64,000 nt of DNA, taken from positions 46,313,288-46,377,287 of the forward strand of contig NC_052354.1 of NCBI RefSeq assembly GCF_009727055.1, in the 5' to 3' direction. Under the pieces are notes generated by a model that ran no database searches, was not told where the DNA came from, and was given only the letters and a program-made list of their open reading frames with translations. The first letter of the stretch is position 1. Every line of letters starts with the position of its first letter. This DNA is from Benincasa hispida (lineage: Eukaryota > Streptophyta > Magnoliopsida > Cucurbitales > Cucurbitaceae). The translations under genes and the position numbers were made by a program. Positions 34,090-46,261 of this stretch are shown here, in pieces.

Positions 34090-37000
34090 TACTCCAATTT
34101 TCATTGCAACTTCTGGCAAAAGATTGCTGATTCGAACCTACTATATCCGCCTAGACCTAGCATGCAACAATAGAGGGAATGTGCACTAGCAATAAGGGAA
34201 ATGACCAAGCTCATTGCTATTGCTAGTAATATCCAAAGTAGGAGGTGGTGGGTGTCTACTTGTATAGAGAGCCCTAGTGTGCCCAAGGCCCCATAGTAAC
34301 ATGAAGAATAGAACTGCACCCAAAACCACACCACCATTTTTCAAGATTTATTAGTCAGTTAACATATCTCTCAATCAACGGAATTTGTTTCCAAAAAAGA
34401 CATGTAGACTTCTGAAAGGTAACCGAAAGTGTTTGTGGGCATATTGGTTAAAACTCTGTATCAGCGCAATTTGTTGCGCACAAGCATTCAACTAGAGGGC
34501 GAAAATGCTTAATTCTTATGGTTTAACAGATCAAGCAACATTTGGTTTTAGAGTGTAAGCAGGTGGTTGTTAAGTTTGACATACGAATAATTCGTTCTAA
34601 TATTTGCCTACTGGATTTTTCAGATTCACCGGAAATGTATTAATTGCGTTGCAGAAACTTCCTTACCTTTTGAGTCGCAACACCTAATTTAAAGAGAGTT
34701 TTGACGAACCGTAACAGAAAATATTCTATGTCAGGTTTGTCTGAGTCATATGGAATTGGCCTCTTATGAAGCTAGAGAGCCAGAAGCTGGGATACAATTC
34801 CCATATTTCCATTAATTGTTGCAAATTACAAAAATTTTTTACAGTAAAGTACATACAAATATAGGATTTTAATGTCAAATATTAGTAAAACAATTAAATT
34901 CTAGCTAAAGCTATGCTTTTCTCAAAAAAAAAATGGGTTTTATCTCTAATAATTTAAGAATTTATTTCAATACTGTTATCTAACTGGCGCAATCAGTTCG
35001 ATTGGAGCAGCGGTATTCTGATAGCAATCCTATTACCTTGGGTTCACCGTTTTTCTTACACCTCGAATAGCTTCATCGCTGAACCTAAATATGATAGTTT
35101 CTTCTTCTGAACCGGTTATTGAGCTATTTGAATAAGTATTAAACCTCGATAATCACTTATATTAAATTTAATTAACTATTCAAGATGGCTTTACCCATTC
35201 ATAGTAAAATATAATTTGGAATCTACGTAATTGAATCGAATGAGTAGTTGGATTTTCTCATCATTACGTAATTCCTTAAATGATTATGCGGAAAACATGA
35301 CAGTTATCGACAAGTTCTAATTCACACGTTAAGATTTGGACAAATATAATCTGTTGATATTCTTAATATCATGTTCATATATTAATTAAATCCCCTCTAC
35401 AAAACTTGATGCACATTCGAGAACTATAAAGTCCAAATAAATATGAACATATGGTAATCCTATTGATGCGGGGTTGAAGCTCCCATAACGGATACACTCA
35501 TTGAATATATTAATTAGAAAGACTTTTAATTACATCTATACTCAGCTAATCCATTTCTTAATAACCTGAACCCCGGACCGACCATACCACATTTAACAGA
35601 CGGTTTGAATAACGCTGCTAATCTCCTTGCGCACCTATATGATATATTTTTTGGTGTCCACATTTTGCCAATATAACTAATCAGGAACACTTCAACAGTA
35701 ACAATGACCCTTTTTATTTCACTAAATTGCTCGTCAGACGAAACAGATGGTCAGGCCAAATTCAACTCAGTTGCATAACGCGGTCATCACTGGTTGGTAC
35801 TGCCCTGTAATTTACAATCTTAAATCTCCTTAAATACCACTTATGCGAGATCCAGCGATTCATGAGCCCTTCTTAATAATATAAACACAATACCATAGAG
35901 TCATATTTATAAAGTAACATCTTTACAGTGTTCGCATATAACGGCTGGGGTCAAATTTTGTTTACCAAAATTACTTCTTGTTCTGTAAGGTCCAACTGAT
36001 AAGTACCCACTAAGCAATATCGAACCCATTGGTTTGTGATCCAATCAGCTCCTCTCACCTCATATGTCATTGATTGAGGGGCGTGTTCTAATGCCATGGA
36101 TAATACTTCGCCAACTTAAATGGATCCAGAACTCTCTCTAAACTTACTCCTTAATTTTGTAGGGGGATAGCAAAACCATAAGTTTATAAACTTATCTCCC
36201 ACAATGTCTTGCACCTTATGTCCCACCGCTTAGTCTTTAACATTCTCTATACTGTGTACTTCAACCCCTTAGAAAATGGTTATCATATGAATTTATTTAG
36301 TGCTACGACATAATCAAACAATCTGCTGTCTCCGAGCTGGTGCCAAGAATAGAGGGCTAGGTGACACCACATCTTCAAGACCCGAAAATCCCCTGAAAGG
36401 GAATAATTTTATCTAACTTACACCCCTCACCCTGCTCTTAGCAGCGGAAATGATGAATTTATCTAATTTCTTGTAGTATTGACGGGCAGTCCACTTAGAT
36501 AAAAACCAGGGAGTTCGATGTTCTCCCAACTCTCTAATATAGCATCAGTCAGGCGATTTTACAAGGTACATACGGAGAGTTATCCTCCTTAAAAAAAGGA
36601 GTCAGTTCGAGCCTGTGATTAAAATTGTCAGTAGATCGGTGCGATTTTATAAAAAAAACACAGTTGTAAAGTCTTTCCCTACAGCGTCTATTAAGTAACA
36701 GATCAAATAGGAGATTGTCCTCATGAAGGCACTTGCGATAGTGTTCGTTGGATTTCGCGGAATCACATTCGGGTCTACTCAAACAATAGACTTTCCTTGG
36801 TTTTCGCAAAAATCAAGGAAATATACCTATGGTCATCCTGGTGAAATGTAAAGTCTCTATTATGGAACGACGAGCACCTAACATCGTGGTCCCGGTCTGT
36901 ATATAAATACCTTCTTTGTATGAATAATCCCGCTCGCATGTCTAATCAGAATGGATTGAAGTATCATTTTGTGCCACTTTAAAACAATTGAGATATACCT

Positions 37001-37463
37001 ACATAAAAACAAAAACAGGCGGATAAAGTCGTAAGGTACCACACCAGGATAAGATTTAATCGCACCACGTACTTAAATCCCATCTCAATATAAATCATTA
37101 CGATAATGTTTATGACTACGTAAATATTATGACTATAGGCCAGAGAAACGCAGAAAATTCTAAAAAAGTAAGTTACTCACTTAACAATGATTAAAACCCT
37201 AACCAAATATGTCTTCACATCATGTTTAAGTTACAATGATATCCTTGGATGTTAGTTATATTGGTTTGTGGTTAACTCGCAACTAAAATCAATAACCCAT
37301 ACTTTTATAGTATTAATAAGAACAGAAGTGAATAAAATATTGATTAATATTTATTATAATCACAAGTACGTAACAAACACATAGAAAGAGTTTGTTCAGA
37401 CAATGGAAATCATTCAAAAACTTTAAAAAGGAAAATTGCATAGTAACTTAAAACCCTTTTACA
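34090..37463. other. Scrambled LTR-like segment beside an assembly gap
   Basis: No genes. Recognisable LTR words appear in the expected order but with dense substitutions and small indels. Examples are the 'ataacggctggggtcaaa' block near 35,940, 'ttggtttgtgatccaatca' near 36,030 and 'ggtcatcctggtgaaatgtaa' near 36,833, which matches 27,767 of LTR C. The noise is much denser than in any other LTR copy here. It ends at the N gap. It is either poorly polished sequence at a contig end or a very old copy; I favour the first. Confidence 0.55.
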
Positions 37464-37488
37464 NNNNNNNNNNNNNNNNNNNNNNNNN
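37464..37488. other. 25-N assembly gap
   Basis: A run of exactly 25 Ns, a placeholder length. The sequence to its right resumes LTR A cleanly at the point that matches 28,553. Confidence 0.98.
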
Positions 37489-38639
37489 AATTCATCTTCA
37501 TATATTTAAATCATATTTAAATATATTTTTTTCAATTCTTTTTTATTCTAATTTGAACGTTTCAAATTGACTTATCATGCTACTCTAGAGTTAATCCATT
37601 TTCGAGCTAGTATGGGGACCTCATGGACCTAGAGATCATGGGCTCCAACGATCCGAGATTAATTGGCTAAACTCATTAGACCGATCTAACCCCCATTTGT
37701 TAACTAATGGGTCACTCCACTAAAGCCCATAGTTGAACTCTCCTCACTGTAGATATATTATGTCCACTCGATATAACCATGATTAGTAAGTTAACTCTTT
37801 ACAGGTTGTTCGTAATAACGGCTGGGTCAAATCTCTGTTTTACCCCCAAAATTACTTCTTGTTCCTTAAGTCCCCACTGATCCCCTAATGAACAATTGTT
37901 TTGTGATCCAATCACAAAACCGAGTCCCTCTCATGTCAAATGAGAGGGCGGGATCCCTTATTCAAGCCCCATAATCAGCACTTAAAGGAATAACCTCTTT
38001 ACTATCCCTTTGGCGGGTAGCAATGAATTCCCTCTTGCACCTTATGTCCCCAGTTATCTATCTGGTCTTACCCCTGAAATGGTAGTCATATTGAGCTGAC
38101 GCTGTTGAGCTAACCCTCACCTATGCAAATCTAAGGGCAATCCTAGATAAACAGGAGTTCATAGTTAGCTCAGGATTAAGGTCAAGTTACCTAGGTCATC
38201 GCTTTAAAATTGTCAGTCTTAAATAGTAAACAGCGTTATAAAGTAAGAATGACTCATTTCGTGGTCCGATCTTGTACAAACTCTTTTGCACAAGGACACC
38301 CTCACTCCTCATGTCCAACATGAACGAATTAGGATCACTTCGTTTATAGCACTTTACAACTCCTTGTAACAACTATAGAGTAGGCTGTATCCAATAGTGT
38401 TATCAGAATGAGGTACCCAACCTTATCAATGTACTATAGATCATTTTGATTATTTACTTGAACCTGATCCACCTTTATATCTCTACATAAAGTTCAAGTA
38501 CTCATCCAATAGTCAAGAGACTTTTAGGTTTATTGGATTTCTATTCAAGCAATAGATCTATTCAAAAACACCTTTATTGAATTATCAGAATCAGCTCCAC
38601 TGTTTTCATATCACGAGTTTTAGGACATAAAACCCAACA

Positions 38640-38713
38640 CTTTTTGTATAGGATACTCCCGCTCACATGTCTCTACTTGAATGATCAGGATTAGATCATT
38701 TGTTGCATTTTAC
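38640..38713 (-). repeat. LTR C, middle fragment between insertions A and B
   Basis: These 74 bases read on from 27,852 when element A and one CTTTT copy are removed, and read on to 50,523 when element B and one TTTAC copy are removed. The joined sequence follows the order of the A LTR ('gtggtccga', '...ctcacatgtctc', '...gttgcatttta'). Confidence 0.75.
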
Positions 38714-40101
38714 TGCAGCTCATGCTTGGAGTTTTAATGAAGAAGATGAAGTGGGCTTTGTGTGAGCATAAAGAAAATGATATTGGAAAATCAAGTTTTT
38801 CCATTTATGCATGCAAATCAATTTTTTAATTTTTCTTTAGAATCAAAATATTGATTTCAAAATTCAATTTTGATTTTAGTAACTGAAAAATCATATTTCA
38901 AAAATTAATTTCATAAATTGAAATATTAATTAATTTAATATCAAATATTAAAATATTTTTGCACAATAATCATCTCTGTATATTTAAATCATATTTAAAT
39001 ATATATTTTTCTATTATGTTTAATTTGAATGTTTCAAATTAATTTCTCAAGCTACTCTAAAGCTTAACGATTTATGAGCTAGTAGGGGGACCTCGCAGAC
39101 CTACAGATCATGGGCTCCAACGATTCGAGATTAATCAGCTAAACTCATTAGTCCGATCTAACCCTCATTCGTTAACTAATGAGACACTCCACTATAGCCC
39201 ATAGTTGAACTCCCCTTACTGTAGATATATTATGTCCACTTTATAACCATAATCAGTAAGTCGATCCTTCACAGATTGTTCATAATCACAGCTAGGTCAA
39301 AATTATCGTTTTACCCATGTGAATACATCTTGTTTCTTAAGTTCCTACTGACCCTCTAATGAACAATTCTGATTCATAATCCCTATGAATAAAATCCTTT
39401 CTCTATCATGAGAAGGCGGGGCACCGATTGTTCAAGACCTGAAATTAGTACTTAAGAGAACAACCTATCTGCTAACCTTAAACCGGGTAGGAGTGAATTC
39501 CATCTTGCAAGGTTATGTCCCCAGCTATTCATCCGGTCTTATCCTCAAAATGGGAAGCTTATTGAGCAGTGCTGTTGGACTACTCTCACTGTTTGTAGAT
39601 CAAAGGATAATCCCGAAAAAACAGGAGTTCATAGCTAGCTCAGGATTAAGATCGTGTTAACCTAGGTTATTTGATAAATGAAATAGTCAGTTTAGTTTTA
39701 ACAGTAAACAGTTGTTATAAAAAAAGTGACTATTTTCGTGGTCCAGTCTATATGCAAACTCATCGCATAGGATGTCCCCACTCACATGTCTCAACATGAA
39801 CGATTTGTGGATCACATCGTTTGTAGCACTTTACCACTTCTCCTAACAACTACAGAATGGGTCGCATCCAATAGTGTTACTGGGATGAGATACCCAATTT
39901 CATCCATATACTTATTAGACCATTTAGGCTATATACTGTCAACTTAATCCCGTTTATGTCACTACATAAAGTTACAATATTCAGACTATAGCCAAAAATA
40001 TTTTTATTGGATTTTCATAATAAGATGCAAAATCAACAAGTCATTATTATTGATAAATAGAATATTTAACACGAGCTGCGAGTTCTAGGACATTTCCAAC
40101 A
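38714..40101 (-). repeat. Element B 3' LTR, truncated
   Basis: It matches 49,153-50,522 but lacks the terminal part of about 400 bp that the 5' LTR has (48,745-49,152). The truncated edge reads TGCAGCTCATGC on the plus strand, so on the minus strand it still ends in CA and lies directly against the target repeat TTTAC. The right edge CCAACA is followed by the polypurine complement 'atctcccacttgg'. Confidence 0.75.
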
Positions 40102-40214
40102 ATCTCCCACTTGGACTAAAACTCCAGTGAGAACAAACATATACAATATAATGGGGAAAATATAATAAACTAGGGCATCTCTAATACCATAGACATTCTC
40201 CCACTTGTCCTAGA

Positions 40215-42390
40215 TTACACTACTCGGAGTCCTAGTCCAACTAGGTGGCCCTCAAATACTTTAGCCGAGAGGGCCTTTGTAAATGGATCAGCAAGGTTGT
40301 CTTCAGAGGAAATCTTTGTGACGATCACATCTCCTATGTGCACTATCTTCTGGATGAGATAGTACTTTCTTTCAATGTATTTTCCATGTTTGTGACTCTT
40401 GGGTTCCTTTGAGTTAGCAACAACACCACTATTGTCACAATACCGTGTGATAGGCAGGTGCATATCTGGAACAACTTCCAAATCAGCCAAGAATTTGCGT
40501 AGCCATACTGCAGCTTCGCATACAGCCACGTATTTCGCTTCTATTGTAGAGTCAACGCTACAATTTTGCTTGATGCTTCTTCAAACTATAGCTCCTCCGT
40601 TAAGAGTGAAAACTGATCCTGAGATAGATTTTCTAGAATCTACGTCAATTTGAAAATCAGAATTTATGTATCCTGTAAGGATCAAGTCCTTAGGTCCATA
40701 CACAAACATATAGTCTTTCGTTCTCCTTAGATACTTGAGAATATTTTTTACAGCAGTTCAATGACCGTGTCCTGGTTGGATTGGAACCTGCTGAAGATTT
40801 CAACTGCAAAATATATGTCAGGGCGTGTACACAACATAGTGTACATCAAACTCCTAACTACAGATGCATATGGAATTCTACTCATCTCCTTAACTTCTTG
40901 AGGTGTCTTAGGACATTGTTCCTTTGACAAATGAATTCCATATCTGAAATGTAATAAACCTTTCTTGGAATTTTGCATATTATACCTTGACAACATCTTG
41001 TCAATATAAGATGCTTGAGATAGTGCCAATATTCTATTCTGTTGATTCCGAAAGATCTTATTCTTAGAACATACTGAGCATCACCCAAATCTTTCATTTG
41101 CAACTGTGTTGCTAACCATCTCTTTACATCAGCAAGAAAACTTGTCTCATTCCCAATGAGCAAGATATCATCAACATATAGAACTAAGAATGCTACAGTT
41201 TTGTTGATTATCTTCTTGTATACACAAGGTTCATCAACATTTTGTTCAAAGCTATAAAATTTGATCGCAGTGTCAAATCTTATATTCTAGGATCTGGATA
41301 CTTATTTCAATTCATAAATGAATCAATTAAGCTTATAGACTTTCTGTTCCTGTCCTTTTTCGATGAACCCTTCTGGTTGAGACATAAAAATACTTTCATC
41401 AAGCAATTCAGAAAAGTTATCTTGACATCCATTTGCCATATCTCATTGTCATAATATATGGCAATGGCAAGAAGTATTCTTATTAATTTGATCATGGCAA
41501 CAGGAGGAAAAAGTTTATTCATAATTAACTCCTTCTCTTTGGGTAAAACCCTTTGTCACGAGTCTGGCTTTATAGGTCTGTACCTTGCCAGTTTGGTCTC
41601 GTTTTCTCTTGTAGATCCATTTACAACCTATAGGTGTAACTCCATGTGGTTGATCTGCAAGTTCCCAGACATAGTTGAAGTATATAGACTCCATTTCATC
41701 GTCCATGGATTTTATCCATTGTTCCCTGTCAACATCTTTCATAACTTTTTTAAAGGTTAATGGATCTTCTAAACCATCATCTTGTATGATGTTTTGAGTT
41801 TATGTTAGACCCATGTAGCGTTCAGGTTGTTGAATAACCTTCCCACTACGATGAGGCATCCCCAACTCTTGGGATGGACGTGACAGGACAACAACCGTTG
41901 TTGATGGACTAGCTTGATCAACAACTCTTGTTGATTTTTGTGTAGTATCTTTAGTCTTGCAATATTAGTTTACTACGAGGTAGATGATTTTTAATATGAT
42001 CCTCTTCCAAGAATGTAGCATTTGTCAATATAAATACTTTATCTTCTTGGGGATCAGAAAACAATCTTTCTTTTGTTTCTTTGAGGTATCCTACAAATAG
42101 GCAGAATTTCGAACACGTGTGCTATACCAATTTCTTAGGATTCTGTACCAACACTTGTGCTGGACAACCCTAGATAAGGAAATGATGTAAACTCGTTTTG
42201 CGTCTTTTTCATAATTCATATGGTGTTTTTGAAACACTTTTGGATGGAACAATGTTCAGAATAAATACTGCAGTCTGTACTACATACCTTCAAAAGGATT
42301 GAGGTAACTGAGCATAACTCATCATAGACTGAACCATGTCCAACAAGGTTCGATTTTTCCTTTCTACAACACCGTTTTGTTGTGATGTTT
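40215..42390 (-). pseudogene. Element B pol, C-terminal part (integrase end, RT, RNase H)
   Basis: Read from high to low coordinates. The integrase end has NGVVERKNRTLLDMVQSMMS (in a frame near 42,300-42,385) and a later 'GCPAQVLVQNPKK' block near 42,130-42,170. The reverse transcriptase start (41,742-41,515) includes GCKWIYKRKRDQTGKVQTYK. The catalytic LYVDDILLIG is readable near 41,155-41,185. RNase H ends with EDNLADPFTKAL, in an open frame at 40,215-40,529. At least half a dozen frameshifts or stops separate these blocks. Confidence 0.8.
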
Positions 42391-42416
42391 GATGACATGC
42401 AGAAATTCATGTCATC
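42391..42416. repeat. Perfect hairpin at the edge of the integrase insertion
   Basis: GATGACATG (42,391-42,399) and CATGTCATC (42,408-42,416) are exact inverse complements with an 8-base loop. The hairpin lies exactly between recognisable integrase sequence and the inserted segment. Confidence 0.7.
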
Positions 42417-44440
42417 TTAGGCCTTTTACTTAGAATTATGAGGGCTGATAAGCAGAATATGCGGCAATTATGTTAGGAATTCATGAGAAAATGAGATTGT
42501 GTTGTTCAGCATTAAGAATCTCGGCTAACCCATTATTATGCGTTATTATGCGTTCAATGTTCTATTTTTGTAGCTAACGCAGGAAGTGGACGCAAACGCG
42601 AAAGTCGAACCACCGCATAGTCGATCGCATGTAGAGAAACTCTCCATCGCAAAGGCGAACACGTTCGATCAATGCATGGATATTGCGGTAATCAGTCGCA
42701 TGCGTCCATCACATGGGAGTTGCGCTCGTCAAGCGATTGCGGTCATCGTGTAGAGTTGCGGTATTAAGTGAATGCGATCACTGAATGATTGCAGCTACAT
42801 GATAACACATGATAAAGGGATCAATGCAAGGTTGGTGGAATGAACGCATCAATGCATCTACCTTGGAAAAAGCAAAAGATGATGTTGACATTTCACCTAC
42901 CACGCCGTTGGCAGTAGAGATTCAGAAAGGACTAACATGCCGCGAATGTCAGAATCAGAGCAGTCCATTAATGCTGTCGACGATCCAGGCTCTATATAAA
43001 GAAGCCGATGAGCAGAATTCCAACTTGTCTGGGGATTACCCCTGCAACCCAGGGTTTATCCCTGCGATCCAGACAAATGCATGAGAAGAAGCTTGAGAGT
43101 TCTTCACCTCCTTCATCCATTTCGAGTGATGATCGGAGCCTTCGATCGGAGCTATATCTTTAGAGAGTCAGCTTCTCCACCCATCCATGGCACTACCGGC
43201 AGCCTTGACGCACATTCGCTGGAAGCAAGTCATTGCTTCCAGCCAATCATTTCATTTTCTCTTCTTTTCTTATATTATATTGTATACATTTTGTGATTAA
43301 GAAATTAATACATTTTGTGTTCAATACATTTCTGTGTTTCCTTTAACTCCATCGTCATCTTCTTTACTTAGCATCTTCGACTTCATTGCATCACTTAGTG
43401 AGATTGCTAGAGTATCGCATACTTAGTCATGTGGATTAGAGATATGAAACATGTAGCAAACCACAGAGAGGTGTGAGTGTGTGAGAAAACCTTATTTGCT
43501 TAGTGTGAAGTTGTAGCAATGCCTGTCTATAGGCGGACGCAACGCTTGTCTATGAGTAAAGTTAGCAATAACTAACTGCCCGAGAGGGTAAGTGGTTGGT
43601 CGCATTAAGCAATGTAAGCTATTGTTCACTAGAGATAGAAATAATCTTATCTCAGCCAAATTCATGCGGTTACCTTGTCTTATGAGTGCATCATTCATCA
43701 TTTAGGCATACTTGAGAGAGTAGTCTAAAACCCAAATCTAAGACTCGAAAGAGCAGATTGGAACGCATAAGCAAGAATGGGGAACTTAGAGATAAGCTCC
43801 GTTTTCTTTCACACAGCATATGCACCCTACGAATAGGATATTGCATGCATCCAGAAAGTAGGATATGGTGGTTGTATGCGGTCATCTTGACACTTATGCA
43901 TACCCACCGTATACGTCCTAGATTTAGACTTTTAGTGTGTGTAGCATGATCGTATGGCTTGCGTTGACTAAGGTTGCCCTTGCGGTCACTTTTAAGGGTT
44001 GCAATGAAATCATCTCCACATTTTATCTATTTTTCCATTCATTTATTTCATGTCATGAGTTGTCGTGTGTCTACCTCTCTTTCATATTCTCATTGTGTTG
44101 TCTGTTAGCTAGAAGTAGGAGTAATGTTAGCTTAGCAACCTCCCATCCATTCTTTTATTCAGTTGCCGCATGCACATTACCGCATTCATCCAGCTACAAG
44201 TCCCTGAGTTCGACCTCGGATCACCCGAGAAACTTGTGTTCGTGTGTATACTTGGCGTGAGCGCAAGAAAACTTGTGACAGGACGCATGGTCATCGCATA
44301 CATTTGTTAAACGCATAGTCATTCCAACGCATGACCATCGACGCATGACAATCAACGCATACTTTAAGAACATGCATCACATATTGCGTCCATGGAATTT
44401 TAGTTGTTGAGTAATTGACATCTAATTTCCCGACATCAGT
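42417..44440. mobile_element. Unclassified 2-kb insertion splitting element B integrase
   Basis: Integrase homology stops near 42,390 and resumes near 44,440 at the next expected residues. The intervening DNA differs in composition and is rich in GCGATCGCATGCG- and ACGCATGACCATC-type words near both ends (42,540-42,800 and 44,280-44,400). It has a TATA box (TATATAAA, about 42,993-43,000), a following CT-rich stretch and a poly-T/A-rich zone near 43,260-43,330, so it could be an LTR or a short non-autonomous element. Frames inside (for example 42,809-43,084 and 43,937-44,260) show no known domain. No target duplication could be fixed. Confidence 0.5.
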
Positions 44441-45445
44441 GTTCCAGATGCTGTGAGTTGGGATTGAACAATGATCTACTAAATAGTTATGGAAATGCAA
44501 ATCAATATACTCACCACTTCGATCAGATTGAAGTGTTTTAATTCTTTTACTTAACTGATTTTCAGTCTCAACCTTAAATTCTTTGAACTTTTCAAGAGTT
44601 TCAGACTTGTGACTGATTAAGTAAATATAGCCATATCGAAAGTAATCGTCAGTAAAACTGATGAAGTACTGATATCCTTCTCAAGCTTTAACATTGATCG
44701 AACCACATAGGTTTGAATGTATAAGTGCAAGAGGTTCTTTGGCACGAAGACCTTTGTCAGAAAAAGATCTTTTTGTCATTTTTCTCTCAAGACATAATTC
44801 GCATAGTGGTAGGGAATTGTCTTCTAACTGATTTAGATGACCGTTTTTTACCAATCTCTCAATCCTGTTGAGATTAATGTGACTAAGCCTGAGGTGGCAA
44901 AGATAGGCATTAGGAGAAATTTTTTACTTTTTATTATGAGTCTCAGCCGTTTTAAATATCTCTATATTTAAAATAGCTTTTGCTTCGGTTGGTTTTAATA
45001 TGTATAAGTTGCTATCAAGTCTTGCAGAACAGATATGTACACCTCTTGAATAAACAAACACTTCATTACATTCAAAAGATACACTGTACATATTTTCTAA
45101 AAGACAAGAAATGGAGATTAGATTTCTTTTCATCTTTGGCACTAGAACACATTCTTAAGCAAGATAAAAGAATATCCAAAAAACAACTTCATATCTCCCA
45201 CTACTTCAGCTGAAATGACTTCACATGTTCCCACCTTGTAAATCATCTCATATTCAGAAAGTCTTCTCCAAGAACTAGTTTCCTGTAGAAAAGTACAAAC
45301 ATGATTAGCGGCACCTGAATCTAATATCCAAATAAGGTGAGAATTTTTCACTATACATGTTTCAACAACTAGTAAATCAGATTTACCTTGTTTAGCCTTT
45401 TCTGCTTTCTTTTCGGCCAGATATTTTGGGCAGTTTCATTTCCAA
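44441..45445 (-). pseudogene. Element B pol, N-terminal part (protease, integrase zinc finger and core)
   Basis: The minus strand from about 45,445 has the zinc knuckle remnant and NCPKYLAEKKAEK, then the protease motif WILDSGAANHVC (about 45,300-45,335, intact D-S-G). Further on come VPKMKRNLISISCLLENMYS (about 45,085-45,145), the zinc finger block 'HLRLSHINLNRIERL' (about 44,850-44,900), and the catalytic core with 'FTDDY' (about 44,650) and 'SGEYIDLHFHNYL' (about 44,480-44,520). Frameshifts and stops are present. The block ends where the 2-kb insertion starts. Confidence 0.78.
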
Positions 45446-45448
45446 TGC

Positions 45449-46261
45449 CTAACTTCTCCACAATGGAAACATTTTCCTTTGGAAGTTTTGTTTTTTTTTT
45501 TTCTTTCCAGTGGCTTTCTTTTTCCCATTTCCTTCATTCTTTATTTGTATGGTTTTATCCTTAGAAGAAGAAGGACCAACTTTCTTATCATCAATGGGTT
45601 TCGTACCTGACGTGGACCCCTTATAAAACTTTTTCGATTTTGAAATAACGTTTATTTCTTTTTCCTTCAGTTTCATCATTGATTGATAAGTTTGCAACTC
45701 ATTCAACAACGTCGTTAAGTTATAAGTGATTTTGTTCATGACAGGGTTTATCCTGAATGGTAGATAACTCTCTGGGAGAGATTCCAGTATCATGCTCACT
45801 TGACTTGTCTTGTCTATCATTGCCCCGTGAGTCTCCACAATATTGAAATGGACCATCATGTCGAGAACATGTTCTCTTACGTTGGTTCCATCTTTCATGC
45901 GTGTTACATAAACATATTTGATGGCTTCATGTCTAACAGAAGATAACGGTTGCCCGAACATCTCCTGTAATGATGTCATATTCTCACGGGCTGTGGGCAT
46001 GACCTCATGCTTCTTGTTGAGTACATCAGATATACTCGCCAAGATATAGGCCCGGGCTTTTTCGTTCACCCTCACCCACCTATCATAGACGTCCCGAACA
46101 TTTTAGGTGGCCATTGAATTGGGAACTGGAAGACACTCCTCCGTCAACACAAACCTCAAATCATCTACTACTAATATAGTATTGATGTTTGACTTCCAGT
46201 TCGAATAACCCTCTCAATTAAATTTATCAGAAGCAAGCAATTGTATGATTGAGTTCGACAT
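45449..46261 (-). pseudogene. Element B Copia gag, nearly intact
   Basis: The probable start is at 46,261 (MSNSIIQLLASDKFN), followed by a stop and another stop near 46,105. An open frame of 208 codons (46,075-45,449) then covers most of the UBN2-type gag: KARAYILASISDVLNKKHEV, REHVLDMMVHFNIVETHG and a Lys-rich stretch before the zinc knuckle. The knuckle is frameshifted relative to this frame (near 45,430-45,480). It is the best-preserved gag of the leader-array family in the window. Confidence 0.82.

Larger units (their letters stand above)
27853..38639 (-). mobile_element. Copia element A, gag-only, inserted in LTR C (TSD CTTTT)
   Basis: The element is in minus orientation, with LTRs at 27,853-29,701 (3') and 33,734-38,639 (5', disrupted). 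A primer site TGGTATCAAAGC lies on the minus strand (33,720-33,731), and a polypurine tract complement beside the 3' LTR (29,702-29,715, 'aactcccacttgg'). The flanks are CTTTT on both sides (27,848-27,852 and 38,640-38,644). Inside are a 2.6-kb leader, a decayed gag with a CCHC knuckle and only a scrap resembling the RNase H end near 29,880-29,950. Protease, integrase and reverse transcriptase are missing. That makes it a non-autonomous element by deletion. Confidence 0.8.
33734..38639 (-). repeat. Element A 5' LTR, disrupted
   Basis: The outer parts (33,734-34,080 and 37,489-38,639) match the intact 3' LTR. Between them lie 3.4 kb instead of the expected 350 bp: a scrambled, LTR-like segment and a 25-N gap. 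The right end AACCCAACA is followed by the target repeat CTTTT. Confidence 0.75.

Noticed and set aside
33798..34130. 110-codon frame, and its relative at 28,081-28,314
   Set aside because: Both are inside the LTRs of element A; the similarity between them is LTR similarity.
43081..44260. Several plus- and minus-strand frames inside the integrase insertion
   Set aside because: Short, without domain similarity, and overlapping one another; not evidence of a transposase.
42391..44440. Helitron with a 3' hairpin
   Set aside because: The hairpin at 42,391-42,416 is not followed by CTRR-T and no 5' TC end or Rep/helicase is visible; left unclassified.
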